From: an uncultured Actinomycetes bacterium
GTDB taxonomy: Bacteria > Actinomycetota > Acidimicrobiia > Acidimicrobiales > Microtrichaceae
Length of the DNA: 6,754 nucleotides
Reading direction: 5' to 3'
NCBI GenBank assembly: GCA_903930035.1
Contig: CAIYXG010000067.1
Location: forward strand, 1-6,754
Positions within the stretch are counted from its first letter, which is position 1. Every line of letters begins with the position of its first letter. Shown piece by piece: positions 1 through 6,413 of the stretch. Made by a program: the position numbers and the translations under genes. The notes under the pieces were generated by a model that was given only the letters and a program-made list of their open reading frames with translations, had not been told where the DNA came from and did not search any database.

Positions 1-1161
1 CAGGCCAGCCGCGACGAGGTCCGGCGGGGCATCGCCGCCCTCGACGCCCGGATCGCCCAGAAGGCCCGGGCCGTCGAGCTGGTCCAGGTCGCGCTCGACA
101 AGGCCAACGCGGCGGTCGACGTGGCCAACTCCCGTGTGGCACAGGCCCGCGCCGAGGTCGACGTCGCCCGCAGCAGCGTCAAGCAGTACGCCGTCGAGGC
201 GTTCGTCCGGCCGCCGGCCGGCGACTCCCTGGCCGTGCTCTCCGTCTCCCGGATGGAGGAGGCCGCCAACGCCACCAACGTCCTGGAGATCCTGGCCTCC
301 CGCCGCAAGAAGGTCGTGGACACGCTCCTGGTCCGACAGGCTGCGCTCGAGCAGCAGTCGCAGCAGGCCACGGCCGCCAAGGTGCAGGCCCAGTCCCGGC
401 TGGACCAGATCCGCGCCGACCTGGACTCGCTGCAGGCCCTCCATGCCAAGCAGGACCGTGTCGCGGCCAACCTGGACGAGCGTCTGGACCGGGCTCTCGC
501 CGAGGCGGCCTCGATCCGGGTCGTGAACCCGGCGCTGGCCGACGAGATGACCAAGGCAGAGATCGCGCTGCGCAAGGCCGCACCGCCCTCGCCGACGACC
601 ACTGCGCCGGCGCCGCCCGGCCGCTCGACGCCGACGACCACCCCCTCCACGACGGCCGCCCCCGGCCCGACGCAGCCGGGCCAGACCACCACGAGCGCGC
701 CCCGCGCCCCGACCACGACGACGCCGCCCGTGCTGCAGCCGCCCGTCGTGGTGCCCAACCTCCCGTCGATCAAGGACATGACCCGGGTCGGCGGCATCTA
801 CGTCGCCAAGTCGCTCGGCGGCCGGCTCCAGGGCCTGCTCAGCGCCGCGACGGCCGCCGGGATCAGCCTGGGCGGCGGCGGGTACCGCAGCTCGGCCAAC
901 CAGGTCGCGCTCCGGACCGCGCACTGCGGCTCGTCCGCCTACGCGGTCTACCAGATGCCGGCCTCGCAGTGCCGTCCGCCGACCGCCCGGCCGGGCGCCT
1001 CGATGCACGAGCGGGGCCTTGCCGTGGACTTCACGGCCGGCGGCGCGCTGATCACCTCCCGTACCAGCCCCGCCTTCGTCTGGCTCAAGGCCAACGCCGG
1101 CAGCTACGGCTTCTACAACCTGCCGAGCGAGCCGTGGCACTGGTCGACGAACGGGAACTGA
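1..1161 (+). CDS. Coiled-coil M15B (VanY/DacB-like) D,D-carboxypeptidase, 5'-truncated
   Basis: Probable exported zinc peptidase that trims peptidoglycan stem peptides. The frame is open from base 1, so the true start and any signal peptide lie upstream; 386 residues are visible. Bases 1-579 encode an Ala/Arg/Gln/Glu-rich, heptad-like region with predicted long helices. A Thr/Pro-rich linker follows (580-735), then an M15B domain (about 775-1161). The domain shows the GYRS...Q substrate motif (near 880-905), SMHERGLAVD with two zinc ligands (His at 1006-1008, Asp at 1027-1029), and a terminal EPWHW with catalytic Glu and the third zinc ligand (His at 1138-1140). The catalytic set is therefore intact. 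Two cysteines (in AHCG and SQCR) could form a disulfide, consistent with an extracytoplasmic site. Coiled coils on other cell-wall hydrolases (PcsB, RipC) mediate control by FtsEX, so a regulated hydrolase is plausible but inferred. The substrate is not provable from sequence. The final 28 bases overlap the next gene. Confidence 0.88.
   Translation, partial: QASRDEVRRGIAALDARIAQKARAVELVQVALDKANAAVDVANSRVAQARAEVDVARSSVKQYAVEAFVRPPAGDSLAVLSVSRMEEAANATNVLEILASRRKKVVDTLLVRQAALEQQSQQATAAKVQAQSRLDQIRADLDSLQALHAKQDRVAANLDERLDRALAEAASIRVVNPALADEMTKAEIALRKAAPPSPTTTAPAPPGRSTPTTTPSTTAAPGPTQPGQTTTSAPRAPTTTTPPVLQPPVVVPNLPSIKDMTRVGGIYVAKSLGGRLQGLLSAATAAGISLGGGGYRSSANQVALRTAHCGSSAYAVYQMPASQCRPPTARPGASMHERGLAVDFTAGGALITSRTSPAFVWLKANAGSYGFYNLPSEPWHWSTNGN
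580..735 (+). repeat. Low-complexity Thr/Pro/Ala-rich linker coding segment
   Basis: This is a compositionally biased stretch of the peptidase gene made of irregular Pro-Thr-Thr-Thr and Ala-Pro units. At the DNA level, ccgacgaccac-like units recur (for example near 592 and 631). Such linkers usually act as flexible, wall-spanning spacers between a coiled coil and a catalytic domain. It is prone to length variation by slippage. It is not an independent element. Confidence 0.65.
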
Positions 1162-2678
1162 CGCCGCCCGAGGGCCGGACGGTCCTCGTCGCCGGTGCGA
1201 CGGGGTACCTGGGCCGGCGGCTTGTCGGCCCGCTGCTCGAGGCCGGCTACCGGGTCCGCTGCCTGGCGCGCACGCCCCGCAAGCTCGACGCCGAGCCGTG
1301 GCGCGACGACGTGGAGGTCGTGCAGGGCGACGTGACCGACCCGGGCTCCCTCGGGCCCGCGTTCGAGGGCGTCCATGCGGCCTACTACCTGGTCCACTCG
1401 ATCGGTGCCGGCGACCGGTGGGAGGAGCGGGACCGCCAGGCCGCCGAGAACTTCCGCGACGCGGCGGCCGCCGCCGGCGTGTCGCAGATCGTCTACCTGG
1501 GCGGCCTGGGAGACGAGCGGGCCGGGGCGCTGTCGCCCCACCTGGCCTCCCGCCACGACGTCGGCCGCGTGCTGGCCTCCGGGCCGACCCCCGTCACCGA
1601 GCTCCGGGCCGCCGTGATCATCGGCTCGGGCTCGGCGAGCTTCGAGATGCTCCGGCACCTCGTCGAGGTCCTGCCCGCCATGGTGACCCCGAAGTGGGTC
1701 GACACGGCGGTCCAGCCCATCGGCGTCACCGACACGCTGACCTACCTGGTCGGCGTCCTCGACAACCCGGGGGCCAAGGGCCGGGTGCTCGAGATCGGCG
1801 GGGCGGACGTCGTCACCTACCGGGAGATGATGCAGACCTACGCGGAGGTCGCCGGGCTGCGTCGCCGGGTGATCGTGCCGGTCCCCGTCCTCTCGCCCCG
1901 GCTGTCGTCGCTGTGGGTCGGGCTGGTCACGCCCCTGCCGGCCGACCTGGCCCGGCCGCTCATCGACTCGCTGGTCAACGAGGTGGTCGTCCACGACCGC
2001 TCGGTCGAGGAGGTCGTGCCCCACCGGCCGATCGACACCCGCTCGGCGATCGCCCTGGCGGTGCAGCGGGTGGGGGAGCGGGCCACGCTGACGCGCTGGA
2101 CCGACGCCGAGCTCTTCGGGCGGACCCCGGCGGACCCGATGACGACCGACCCGGACTGGGCCGGCGGCACGGTGCTGGCCGACCACCAGCAGCGGTCGTC
2201 GACCGCGGCGCCGGCGCAGGTCTTCGCCGTCGTGTCCTCGCTCGGCGGTGACGTCGGCTGGCTGGTCGGCGAGTGGCTCTGGGCGGCCCGCGGCATGATC
2301 GACGTGCTCGTCGGCGGGGTCGGCATGCGCCGGGGGCGGCGGCACCCGACCGACCTGCGGGTGGGCGACGTGGTCGACTTCTGGCGGGTCGAGGAGGTCG
2401 AGCCTGACGGGCTGCTCCGGCTCCGGGCCGAGATGAAGCTGCCGGGCGAGGCATGGCTGCAGTGGACCATCACGGCCGCCGACGGGGGGTGCGAGGTCGA
2501 GCAGTCGGCGCTGTTCCACCCGCGCGGGCTGTGGGGGCGCGCCTACTGGTACTCGGTGGCGCCCTTCCACCGGCTCATCTTCGCCCCGATGCTGGCCGAG
2601 GTCGTGCGGCGCGCGGAGGTCAGTTCCGCAGCCGGGCCAGTAGGCGGAGCATCTCCAGGTACAGCCACACCAGCGTGA
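1134..2678 (+). CDS. SDR-type NAD(P)-binding protein with C-terminal DUF2867 domain (YbjT-like)
   Basis: Predicted cytoplasmic protein of 514 residues. Residues 15-250 form an atypical/extended SDR (NmrA-like) Rossmann domain: the glycine-rich dinucleotide loop AGATGYLG is at 20-27, preceded by a hydrophobic strand, and YYLVHSIG (84-91) and VYLGGLG (120-126) match family strand motifs. Residues about 350-495 resemble DUF2867, including the FHPRGLWGRAYW segment (461-472). The same two-part arrangement occurs in E. coli YbjT; the physiological substrate is unknown. I chose the GTG at 1134. It leaves a short 14-residue leader before the Rossmann strand and overlaps the peptidase gene by only 28 bases, whereas the upstream ATG at 969 would force about 190 bases of overlap with the peptidase catalytic domain. 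Upstream purines (GAGCGA) give a weak ribosome site, so coupling to the upstream gene is likely. The last 18 or so residues (from 496) are Gly/Ala/Pro-rich, lie opposite the Bax-inhibitor gene, and are probably outside the conserved domain. Confidence 0.85.
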   Translation: MALVDERELTPPEGRTVLVAGATGYLGRRLVGPLLEAGYRVRCLARTPRKLDAEPWRDDVEVVQGDVTDPGSLGPAFEGVHAAYYLVHSIGAGDRWEERDRQAAENFRDAAAAAGVSQIVYLGGLGDERAGALSPHLASRHDVGRVLASGPTPVTELRAAVIIGSGSASFEMLRHLVEVLPAMVTPKWVDTAVQPIGVTDTLTYLVGVLDNPGAKGRVLEIGGADVVTYREMMQTYAEVAGLRRRVIVPVPVLSPRLSSLWVGLVTPLPADLARPLIDSLVNEVVVHDRSVEEVVPHRPIDTRSAIALAVQRVGERATLTRWTDAELFGRTPADPMTTDPDWAGGTVLADHQQRSSTAAPAQVFAVVSSLGGDVGWLVGEWLWAARGMIDVLVGGVGMRRGRRHPTDLRVGDVVDFWRVEEVEPDGLLRLRAEMKLPGEAWLQWTITAADGGCEVEQSALFHPRGLWGRAYWYSVAPFHRLIFAPMLAEVVRRAEVSSAAGPVGGASPGTATPA

Positions 2679-3504
2679 CCATCAGGCCGAAGCCGGCGTA
2701 CCAGTCCATGTAGGCCGGCAGCCCCTGCTTGGTGCCCTGCTCGATGAACTCGAAGTCGAGGATGAGGTTGAGCGCCGCGACGATGCACACGACCACGCTG
2801 ATGATGATGCCGAGCGGGCTGCCGCTGGTGCCCCAGAAGCCCAGGTCCACCCCGAAGAGGCTGGCGACGAACCCGATCAGGTAGATGAAGAACACGCCGA
2901 AGGTCGCGGCGACGACGCCCTTGGTGAACCGGGGGGTGGCCCGCAGGACCCGCAGGCCGAAGAGCGCCAGCATCACCACGAACACGCCCAGCGTGCCGAG
3001 CACGGCCTGGACGACGATGCCGTCGAACTGCAGGTCGTAGAGGTGCGACACCACGCCGAGCACCACGCCCTCGGCCGCGGCGTAGACCAGGCCGGTGAAC
3101 CGGGCCAGCTTGGGCTTGAACGCCGTGACGAGCGCCGCGACCAGGGCCACGATCGCCGCCACGACCACGTAGCCCCACGGGTTGCCCTGGGCGGAGAAGG
3201 TCTCGGCCCCGGTGACCGGGTCGACCGACTTCGTCACCGAGATCAGGGACCAGCCCCACGTGGCGGTGGCCAGCAGCACGGCGAACATCACGGCGGTGGC
3301 GGCCGCCACGCCGCCGAGCGACATGACCTTGCCGCCGGTGGCGGCGGGGACCGTGGGGCGTCCGCCCATCACGGCGTCCACGCCGGCCGCGGTGGCCGCC
3401 GACGTGGCGCCCAGGTCCTGGGCGTTCTGCCACTCCTCGGCCGGCGAGCGCTCGGCGGCGACCTCGTCAAAGGCCTTCTGCGTCAGGATCGGGTTGCGGG
3501 ACAT
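2620..3504 (-). CDS. Bax inhibitor-1/YccA family integral membrane protein (BaxI_1 type)
   Basis: A 294-residue membrane protein with a soluble N-terminus of about 58 residues beginning MSRNPILTQKAFDE, typical of the actinobacterial BI-1/YccA branch (Pfam BaxI_1, as I recall it). Seven hydrophobic segments are visible at roughly residues 60-85, 110-128, 136-155, 162-185, 195-217, 231-250 and 268-290. Acidic residues in the late helices (Asp250 and Glu252 in LDFEFIEQG, Glu284 in LYLEML) are at positions where BI-1 relatives carry the pH-sensing carboxylates of their calcium leak path. Proton-sensitive ion leak across the cytoplasmic membrane is thus a family-based guess; the bacterial role is poorly defined. 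The ATG at 3504 is preceded by GGAG four bases upstream. A longer open frame continues to 3747, but it would run across the divergent thioesterase start and lacks the family N-terminus. Its 3' end overlaps the SDR gene by 59 bases, with no room for a terminator between them. Confidence 0.93.
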   Translation of the reverse strand: MSRNPILTQKAFDEVAAERSPAEEWQNAQDLGATSAATAAGVDAVMGGRPTVPAATGGKVMSLGGVAAATAVMFAVLLATATWGWSLISVTKSVDPVTGAETFSAQGNPWGYVVVAAIVALVAALVTAFKPKLARFTGLVYAAAEGVVLGVVSHLYDLQFDGIVVQAVLGTLGVFVVMLALFGLRVLRATPRFTKGVVAATFGVFFIYLIGFVASLFGVDLGFWGTSGSPLGIIISVVVCIVAALNLILDFEFIEQGTKQGLPAYMDWYAGFGLMVTLVWLYLEMLRLLARLRN

Positions 3505-3508
3505 CGTG

Positions 3509-3512
3509 CTCC
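3509..3512 (-). promoter_or_regulatory. Ribosome binding site of BI-1/YccA gene
   Basis: GGAG on the minus strand, four bases before the ATG at 3504. It supports that start over in-frame upstream alternatives. Confidence 0.6.
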
Positions 3513-3596
3513 AAAGAGGTTGCCGGGCCGCTCGGCCGGGTCGTGCACACGGTAGTGCTGCGGACCCCGGTGCGGGCGTACGCGCGGCCGTCGGGC

Positions 3597-3600
3597 AGGA
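3597..3600 (+). promoter_or_regulatory. Ribosome binding site of thioesterase gene
   Basis: AGGA located seven bases before the ATG at 3608. It supports this start over an upstream in-frame ATG at 3182, which would place the N-terminus inside the opposite-strand membrane protein gene. Confidence 0.6.
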
Positions 3601-3607
3601 TGCGGAG

Positions 3608-4483
3608 ATGAGCACTCCCTCAGCAAGGGGAACGACGGCAGCAGGGGGAACGACGGCCTTCCAGCGGGCCACCGCGGTCTCGCCGCTCGGCGACGGCCGC
3701 TGGGCGGTCGACATCGACCCCACGTGGTGGATCGTCATGGGTCCCAACGGCGGCTACCTGGCGGCCACCGTGCTGCGGGCGGTCCTGGCCGAGGTGGACC
3801 AGCCCGACCGGCGGGCCCGCTCGCTGACCGTCCACTACCTGCGCCGGCCGGCGGCCGGGCCGGCCGAGGTGCGCGTCACCGTGGAGCGCCGCGGGGGGTC
3901 CATGACCTCGGCCGCTGCGCAGCTCGTGCAGGACGGGTCGGTGCTGGCGCTCGCGCTCGTGGCGCTCGGCGCCGACCGGCCCGGGATGCTGACCTTCGAC
4001 GACGACCACGGGCTGCCGGCCCGTCCCGACGGCACCCCGGTGCCGCCGCCCGAGCAGGTGCCGGTGGTCCCGGTGGACCCGGAGCGGGACATCCCGATGC
4101 GCCGGCACTTCGAGATCCGCTGGGCCCTCGGCGACACGCCGTTCCACCCGTCGGGCGCCGAGCCGGCGGCGCGCAGCGGCGGGTGGCTCCGCCTGCTCGA
4201 CGGCGACCCGGTCGACGACGTCGTGCTGGCCGCCATGAGCGACGCCTGGCTGCCGCCGGTGTTCAGCAGGACCGACCAGGTGGTGGGCGTCCCGACGGTG
4301 GACCTGACGGTGCACTTCCGGGGGCGCCCCGAGGACCCGTCGGACCCGTGCTTCGTGGAGTTCGAGAGCCCCGTCGCGGCCGACGGCTACCTGGTGGAGC
4401 ACGGGCGGATCCTGGACCGTCGCGGCCGGCTGCTCGCCGAGTCGCGGCAGCTCGCCGCCGTCCTCGGGACCGAGGGCCCCTAA
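3608..4483 (+). CDS. TesB-like double-hotdog acyl-CoA thioesterase
   Basis: A 291-residue cytoplasmic protein of the thioesterase superfamily (4HBT_3/TesB-like), expected to hydrolyse acyl-CoA to free acid and CoA; chain-length preference cannot be read. Two hotdog units fit in tandem. The N-terminal one (about 20-125) has the MGPNGGYLAA motif at the start of the long hotdog helix (44-53). The C-terminal one (about 165-285) has MSDAWLPP, a PTVDLTVHF strand, and a final GRLLAESRQLA strand. Aligning by eye with remembered E. coli TesB, Asp212, Thr230 and Gln281 fall where TesB has its Asp-Thr-Gln catalytic set, so the enzyme looks competent. The first 17 residues are low-complexity Thr/Ala/Gly and could be a spurious extension, but the ribosome site at 3597 favours this ATG. 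The next gene starts 45 bases downstream on the same strand. Confidence 0.88.
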   Translation: MSTPSARGTTAAGGTTAFQRATAVSPLGDGRWAVDIDPTWWIVMGPNGGYLAATVLRAVLAEVDQPDRRARSLTVHYLRRPAAGPAEVRVTVERRGGSMTSAAAQLVQDGSVLALALVALGADRPGMLTFDDDHGLPARPDGTPVPPPEQVPVVPVDPERDIPMRRHFEIRWALGDTPFHPSGAEPAARSGGWLRLLDGDPVDDVVLAAMSDAWLPPVFSRTDQVVGVPTVDLTVHFRGRPEDPSDPCFVEFESPVAADGYLVEHGRILDRRGRLLAESRQLAAVLGTEGP

Positions 4484-4512
4484 GGGACGTTCCCCCGGGG
4501 CGCGTCCGCACC

Positions 4513-4518
4513 TATCCT
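4513..4518 (+). promoter_or_regulatory. Weak -10-like hexamer before the PhoU/RCK_C gene
   Basis: TATCCT matches the actinobacterial -10 pattern at four of six positions. It ends ten bases before the ATG at 4529, so a transcript from it would have an almost absent 5' leader. The -35 position (TTCCCC near 4490) is poor. It could equally be chance; the gene may simply be read through from the thioesterase promoter. Confidence 0.2.
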
Positions 4519-4523
4519 GAAGG
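4519..4523 (+). promoter_or_regulatory. Ribosome binding site of PhoU/RCK_C gene
   Basis: GAAGG five bases before the ATG at 4529. It fixes the start of the PhoU/RCK_C gene and agrees with the conserved motif beginning a few residues later. Confidence 0.55.
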
Positions 4524-4528
4524 TCCCT

Positions 4529-5512
4529 ATGGAAGATCGCCCTCGAAGTCTCCGGGCCATGCTCGCCGAGGCCAAGGACACCTCGGAGATCATGGTCGAC
4601 CTGGCCTACGCGGCCGTCTACTTCAACGACCCCGGCATGGCCACCGAGGTGGACGAGCTCGAGGAGCGGATGAACGACCTGGTCCAGGACATGCGCGCCG
4701 TGTGCATCATGGCGGTGCGGCGCGACCGCTCCTGGATGATCGAGGAGGTCGACGGCGACCTGGTGCTGGTCCCGGGCGACGTCCTGTTCCTCCGCGGCTC
4801 GCCCGCCGGCCTGGTCCGGCTCCACGAGCTGGCGGCAGCCCCCACGTGGGAGCCGCCGTCGCAGGCGGCGGCCGGCGCGCTCACGGACCTGGACCGCGCC
4901 GTCGACGTGCTCGTCGAGATGAAGAACGTCTCGGAGGCTGCCGTGGGCCTGGCCTACTCGGCCCTGGCGCTCCAGGACCCCGGTCTGGCCGCGGAGGTGC
5001 GCCACCTGGCCGAGCGGCTCGACGAGATGAAGGACCACCTGCAGCTCTGGGTGCTCCGTGCCGCCAAGCAGGACGTCGACCCCTCGCCGCTGCGCGGCCT
5101 GCTCCAGCTGGCCTCTGCCGCCGAGGAGCTGGGCGACCAGGCCAACCAGATGGTGTGGCTCATCACGGACGACTGGGAGTTCCACCCGATCGTGAAGGTT
5201 GCCCTCGGCGAGGCCGACGTGGTGGCCACCCGGGTCCCGGTGGCGGCGGGCTCGGTCGCCGACGGCCGGACGCTGGGCGACCTGCAGCTCGACATCGAGC
5301 CCGGGTTCACCGTCCTGGCGATCCGTCGCGACAACCGCTACCTGTACCGCCCCCGTGGCTTCGTGGTGCTGCGCTCCGGTGACGACCTGATCGCCACGGG
5401 TCCGGCCGAGGGACGCGGCCGGCTGGCCGAGCTCTGCGGCTGGTCCGTCGTGGTGGACACCGACGACCCCGAGCACGAGTTCGAGCTCGTGCCGCTCCCG
5501 TCGGGCCGCTGA
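4529..5512 (+). CDS. PhoU / TrkA-C (RCK_C) domain regulator with internal duplication
   Basis: A 327-residue soluble protein related to the PhoU-plus-TrkA_C family (COG3273-like), thought to regulate ion (K+) transport through ligand binding by RCK_C; some RCK_C domains bind cyclic di-AMP, but binding here is unshown. Two copies of one module are visible. Copy 1 (10-101) has a PhoU-like helical hairpin (MLAEAKDTSE...LAYAAVYFNDPG) running straight into the last part of an RCK_C domain (MAVRRD...VPGDVLFLRG). Copy 2 (126-302) has the same hairpin (VLVEMKNVSE...LAYSALALQDPG), then a further PhoU helix (187-212), a HPIVKVALGEAD linker (219-230), and a full RCK_C (about 230-302). The two hairpins share about 21 of 57 residues by eye. 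Copy 1 lacks the equivalent of roughly residues 183-261. No transmembrane segment or channel pore is present, so it must act on a partner encoded elsewhere. The next gene follows after 13 bases. Alternatively it could be only a structural adaptor. Confidence 0.82.
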   Translation: MEDRPRSLRAMLAEAKDTSEIMVDLAYAAVYFNDPGMATEVDELEERMNDLVQDMRAVCIMAVRRDRSWMIEEVDGDLVLVPGDVLFLRGSPAGLVRLHELAAAPTWEPPSQAAAGALTDLDRAVDVLVEMKNVSEAAVGLAYSALALQDPGLAAEVRHLAERLDEMKDHLQLWVLRAAKQDVDPSPLRGLLQLASAAEELGDQANQMVWLITDDWEFHPIVKVALGEADVVATRVPVAAGSVADGRTLGDLQLDIEPGFTVLAIRRDNRYLYRPRGFVVLRSGDDLIATGPAEGRGRLAELCGWSVVVDTDDPEHEFELVPLPSGR

Positions 5513-5525
5513 CGGCCGACGTCCG

Positions 5526-6413
5526 ATGACCGAGCCGCTCCGCCTCCTGTGCGTCCATGCGCACCCCGACGACGAGGCCTCGAAGGGCGCACCGACCGTT
5601 GCCCGCTACCTGGCCCACGGCGTCCCGGCCACGCTCGTGTGCTGCACGGGCGGGGAGTGCGGCGAGGTCCTGAACCCGGCCCTCGACACCCCCGAGGTCT
5701 GGGCCGACCTGGCCAACGTCCGGCGCCGCGAGCTGGACGAGTCGACCCGGATCATCGGCTACCAGGACGTCGAGCTGCTCGGGTACCGGGACTCCGGCAT
5801 GCCCGACACCGAGGACAACGCCCGCCCGGACAACTTCTGGAACGCCCCGCTCGGCGAGGCGGCCGGACGGCTGGCGCGGATCATCCGGCGGGACCGGCCC
5901 CAGGTGGTCATCACCTACGGCGACGACCAGCAGCACTACGCCCACCCGGACCACCTGAAGGTGCACGACATCACCGGCCCGGCCGTGGAGCTCGCCGCCG
6001 ACCCGGCGTGGGAGCCCGGCGAGGGCGAGCCGTGGCAGGTGCTCAAGACCTACTACTCGGTCTGGTCGGCCGCCCGGATGCTGAAGATGCACGAGAAGTT
6101 CGTGGAGCTCGGCCTCGAGTCGCCGTTCGACGACGAGTGGATCGGGAAGGTCAAGGAGTTCGGCCAGGACCACCGCATCACGACCAGCATCGACATCGCC
6201 GGGTTCTACGAGGTGCGCGAGCACGCCCTGCGGGCGCACGCCACCCAGGTCGACCCCGAGTCCTCGTTCTGGTTCGGCCTGCCCACCGAGGTCGCCCGCG
6301 ACCTGCACCCCTTCGAGGACTTCATCCTGGCGTCCAGCCGGGTGGGGATGGAGGTCCCCGAGGACGACCTGTTCGCCGGCGTGCCGGGCTGGGGCGGGTG
6401 GGACCGTGGCTGA
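5526..6413 (+). CDS. mca: PIG-L/LmbE family deacetylase, mycothiol S-conjugate amidase (Mca)-like
   Basis: A 295-residue zinc amidase of the LmbE/PIG-L fold. The Mca branch cleaves the glucosaminyl amide of mycothiol S-conjugates, releasing a mercapturic acid for export and GlcN-inositol for reuse. Family motifs are intact: HAHPDDEASKGA (11-22) supplies zinc ligands His13 and Asp16 and general base Asp15, and YAHPDH (138-143) supplies the third ligand His143 and active-site His140. The TGGECGEVLNPALD segment (41-54) and ALRAHATQVDP (234-244) match M. tuberculosis Mca as I remember it better than the biosynthetic deacetylase MshB, and length is close to Mca's 288. Assignment to Mca over another PIG-L subfamily is therefore likely but unproven, since no other mycothiol gene is in view. 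The ATG at 5526 lacks a strong ribosome site and lies 13 bases after the previous stop, suggesting coupled translation. Its stop overlaps the following GTG start. Confidence 0.82.
   Translation: MTEPLRLLCVHAHPDDEASKGAPTVARYLAHGVPATLVCCTGGECGEVLNPALDTPEVWADLANVRRRELDESTRIIGYQDVELLGYRDSGMPDTEDNARPDNFWNAPLGEAAGRLARIIRRDRPQVVITYGDDQQHYAHPDHLKVHDITGPAVELAADPAWEPGEGEPWQVLKTYYSVWSAARMLKMHEKFVELGLESPFDDEWIGKVKEFGQDHRITTSIDIAGFYEVREHALRAHATQVDPESSFWFGLPTEVARDLHPFEDFILASSRVGMEVPEDDLFAGVPGWGGWDRG

Larger units (their letters stand above)
3505..3607. promoter_or_regulatory. Divergent intergenic region between BI-1/YccA and thioesterase genes
   Basis: These 103 bases separate two divergent start codons and must hold the promoters for both directions unless either gene is read from farther away. 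I see no strong -35/-10 pair. The best minus-strand -10-like hexamer is TACCGT (plus-strand 3551-3556), with no TTGACA-like partner. Short inverted repeats are present: GGCCG-CT-CGGCC around 3526-3537, and GCAC-N6-GTGC at 3545-3558. Both are short enough to be chance in DNA of this composition. An operator is possible but unproven. Confidence 0.45.

Noticed and set aside
969..1133. An upstream ATG start (969) for the SDR-DUF2867 protein
   Set aside because: It would overlap the M15B catalytic domain by about 190 bases, and the added residues are an Arg-rich out-of-frame reading of that domain.
1113..2570. A 485-codon open frame on the minus strand opposite the SDR-DUF2867 gene
   Set aside because: It is a compositional shadow with low-complexity Arg/His/Asp/Gly content. 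The plus-strand Rossmann and DUF2867 motifs explain the coding signal.
3505..3747. An 81-residue N-terminal extension of the BI-1/YccA protein on the minus strand
   Set aside because: It would cross the divergent thioesterase start. The typical family N-terminus begins at the ATG at 3504, with GGAG upstream.
4484..4500. CCCCCGGGG palindrome after the thioesterase stop as a terminator
   Set aside because: The arms are four to five bases with no loop, and no T-run follows. It is better explained by base composition.
3724..5382. A 552-codon plus-strand frame running through two genes in another phase
   Set aside because: Arg/Gly/Ala/Pro-rich sequence with no motifs. It crosses the intergenic gap at 4484-4528 and conflicts with two well-supported genes.
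3620..5476. A 618-codon open frame on the minus strand lying opposite the thioesterase and PhoU/RCK_C genes
   Set aside because: Its product is dominated by Arg, Gly, His, Asp and Val with no domain motif, as expected of a frame mirrored from GC-rich codons. Both sense-strand genes have recognisable motifs through its whole length.
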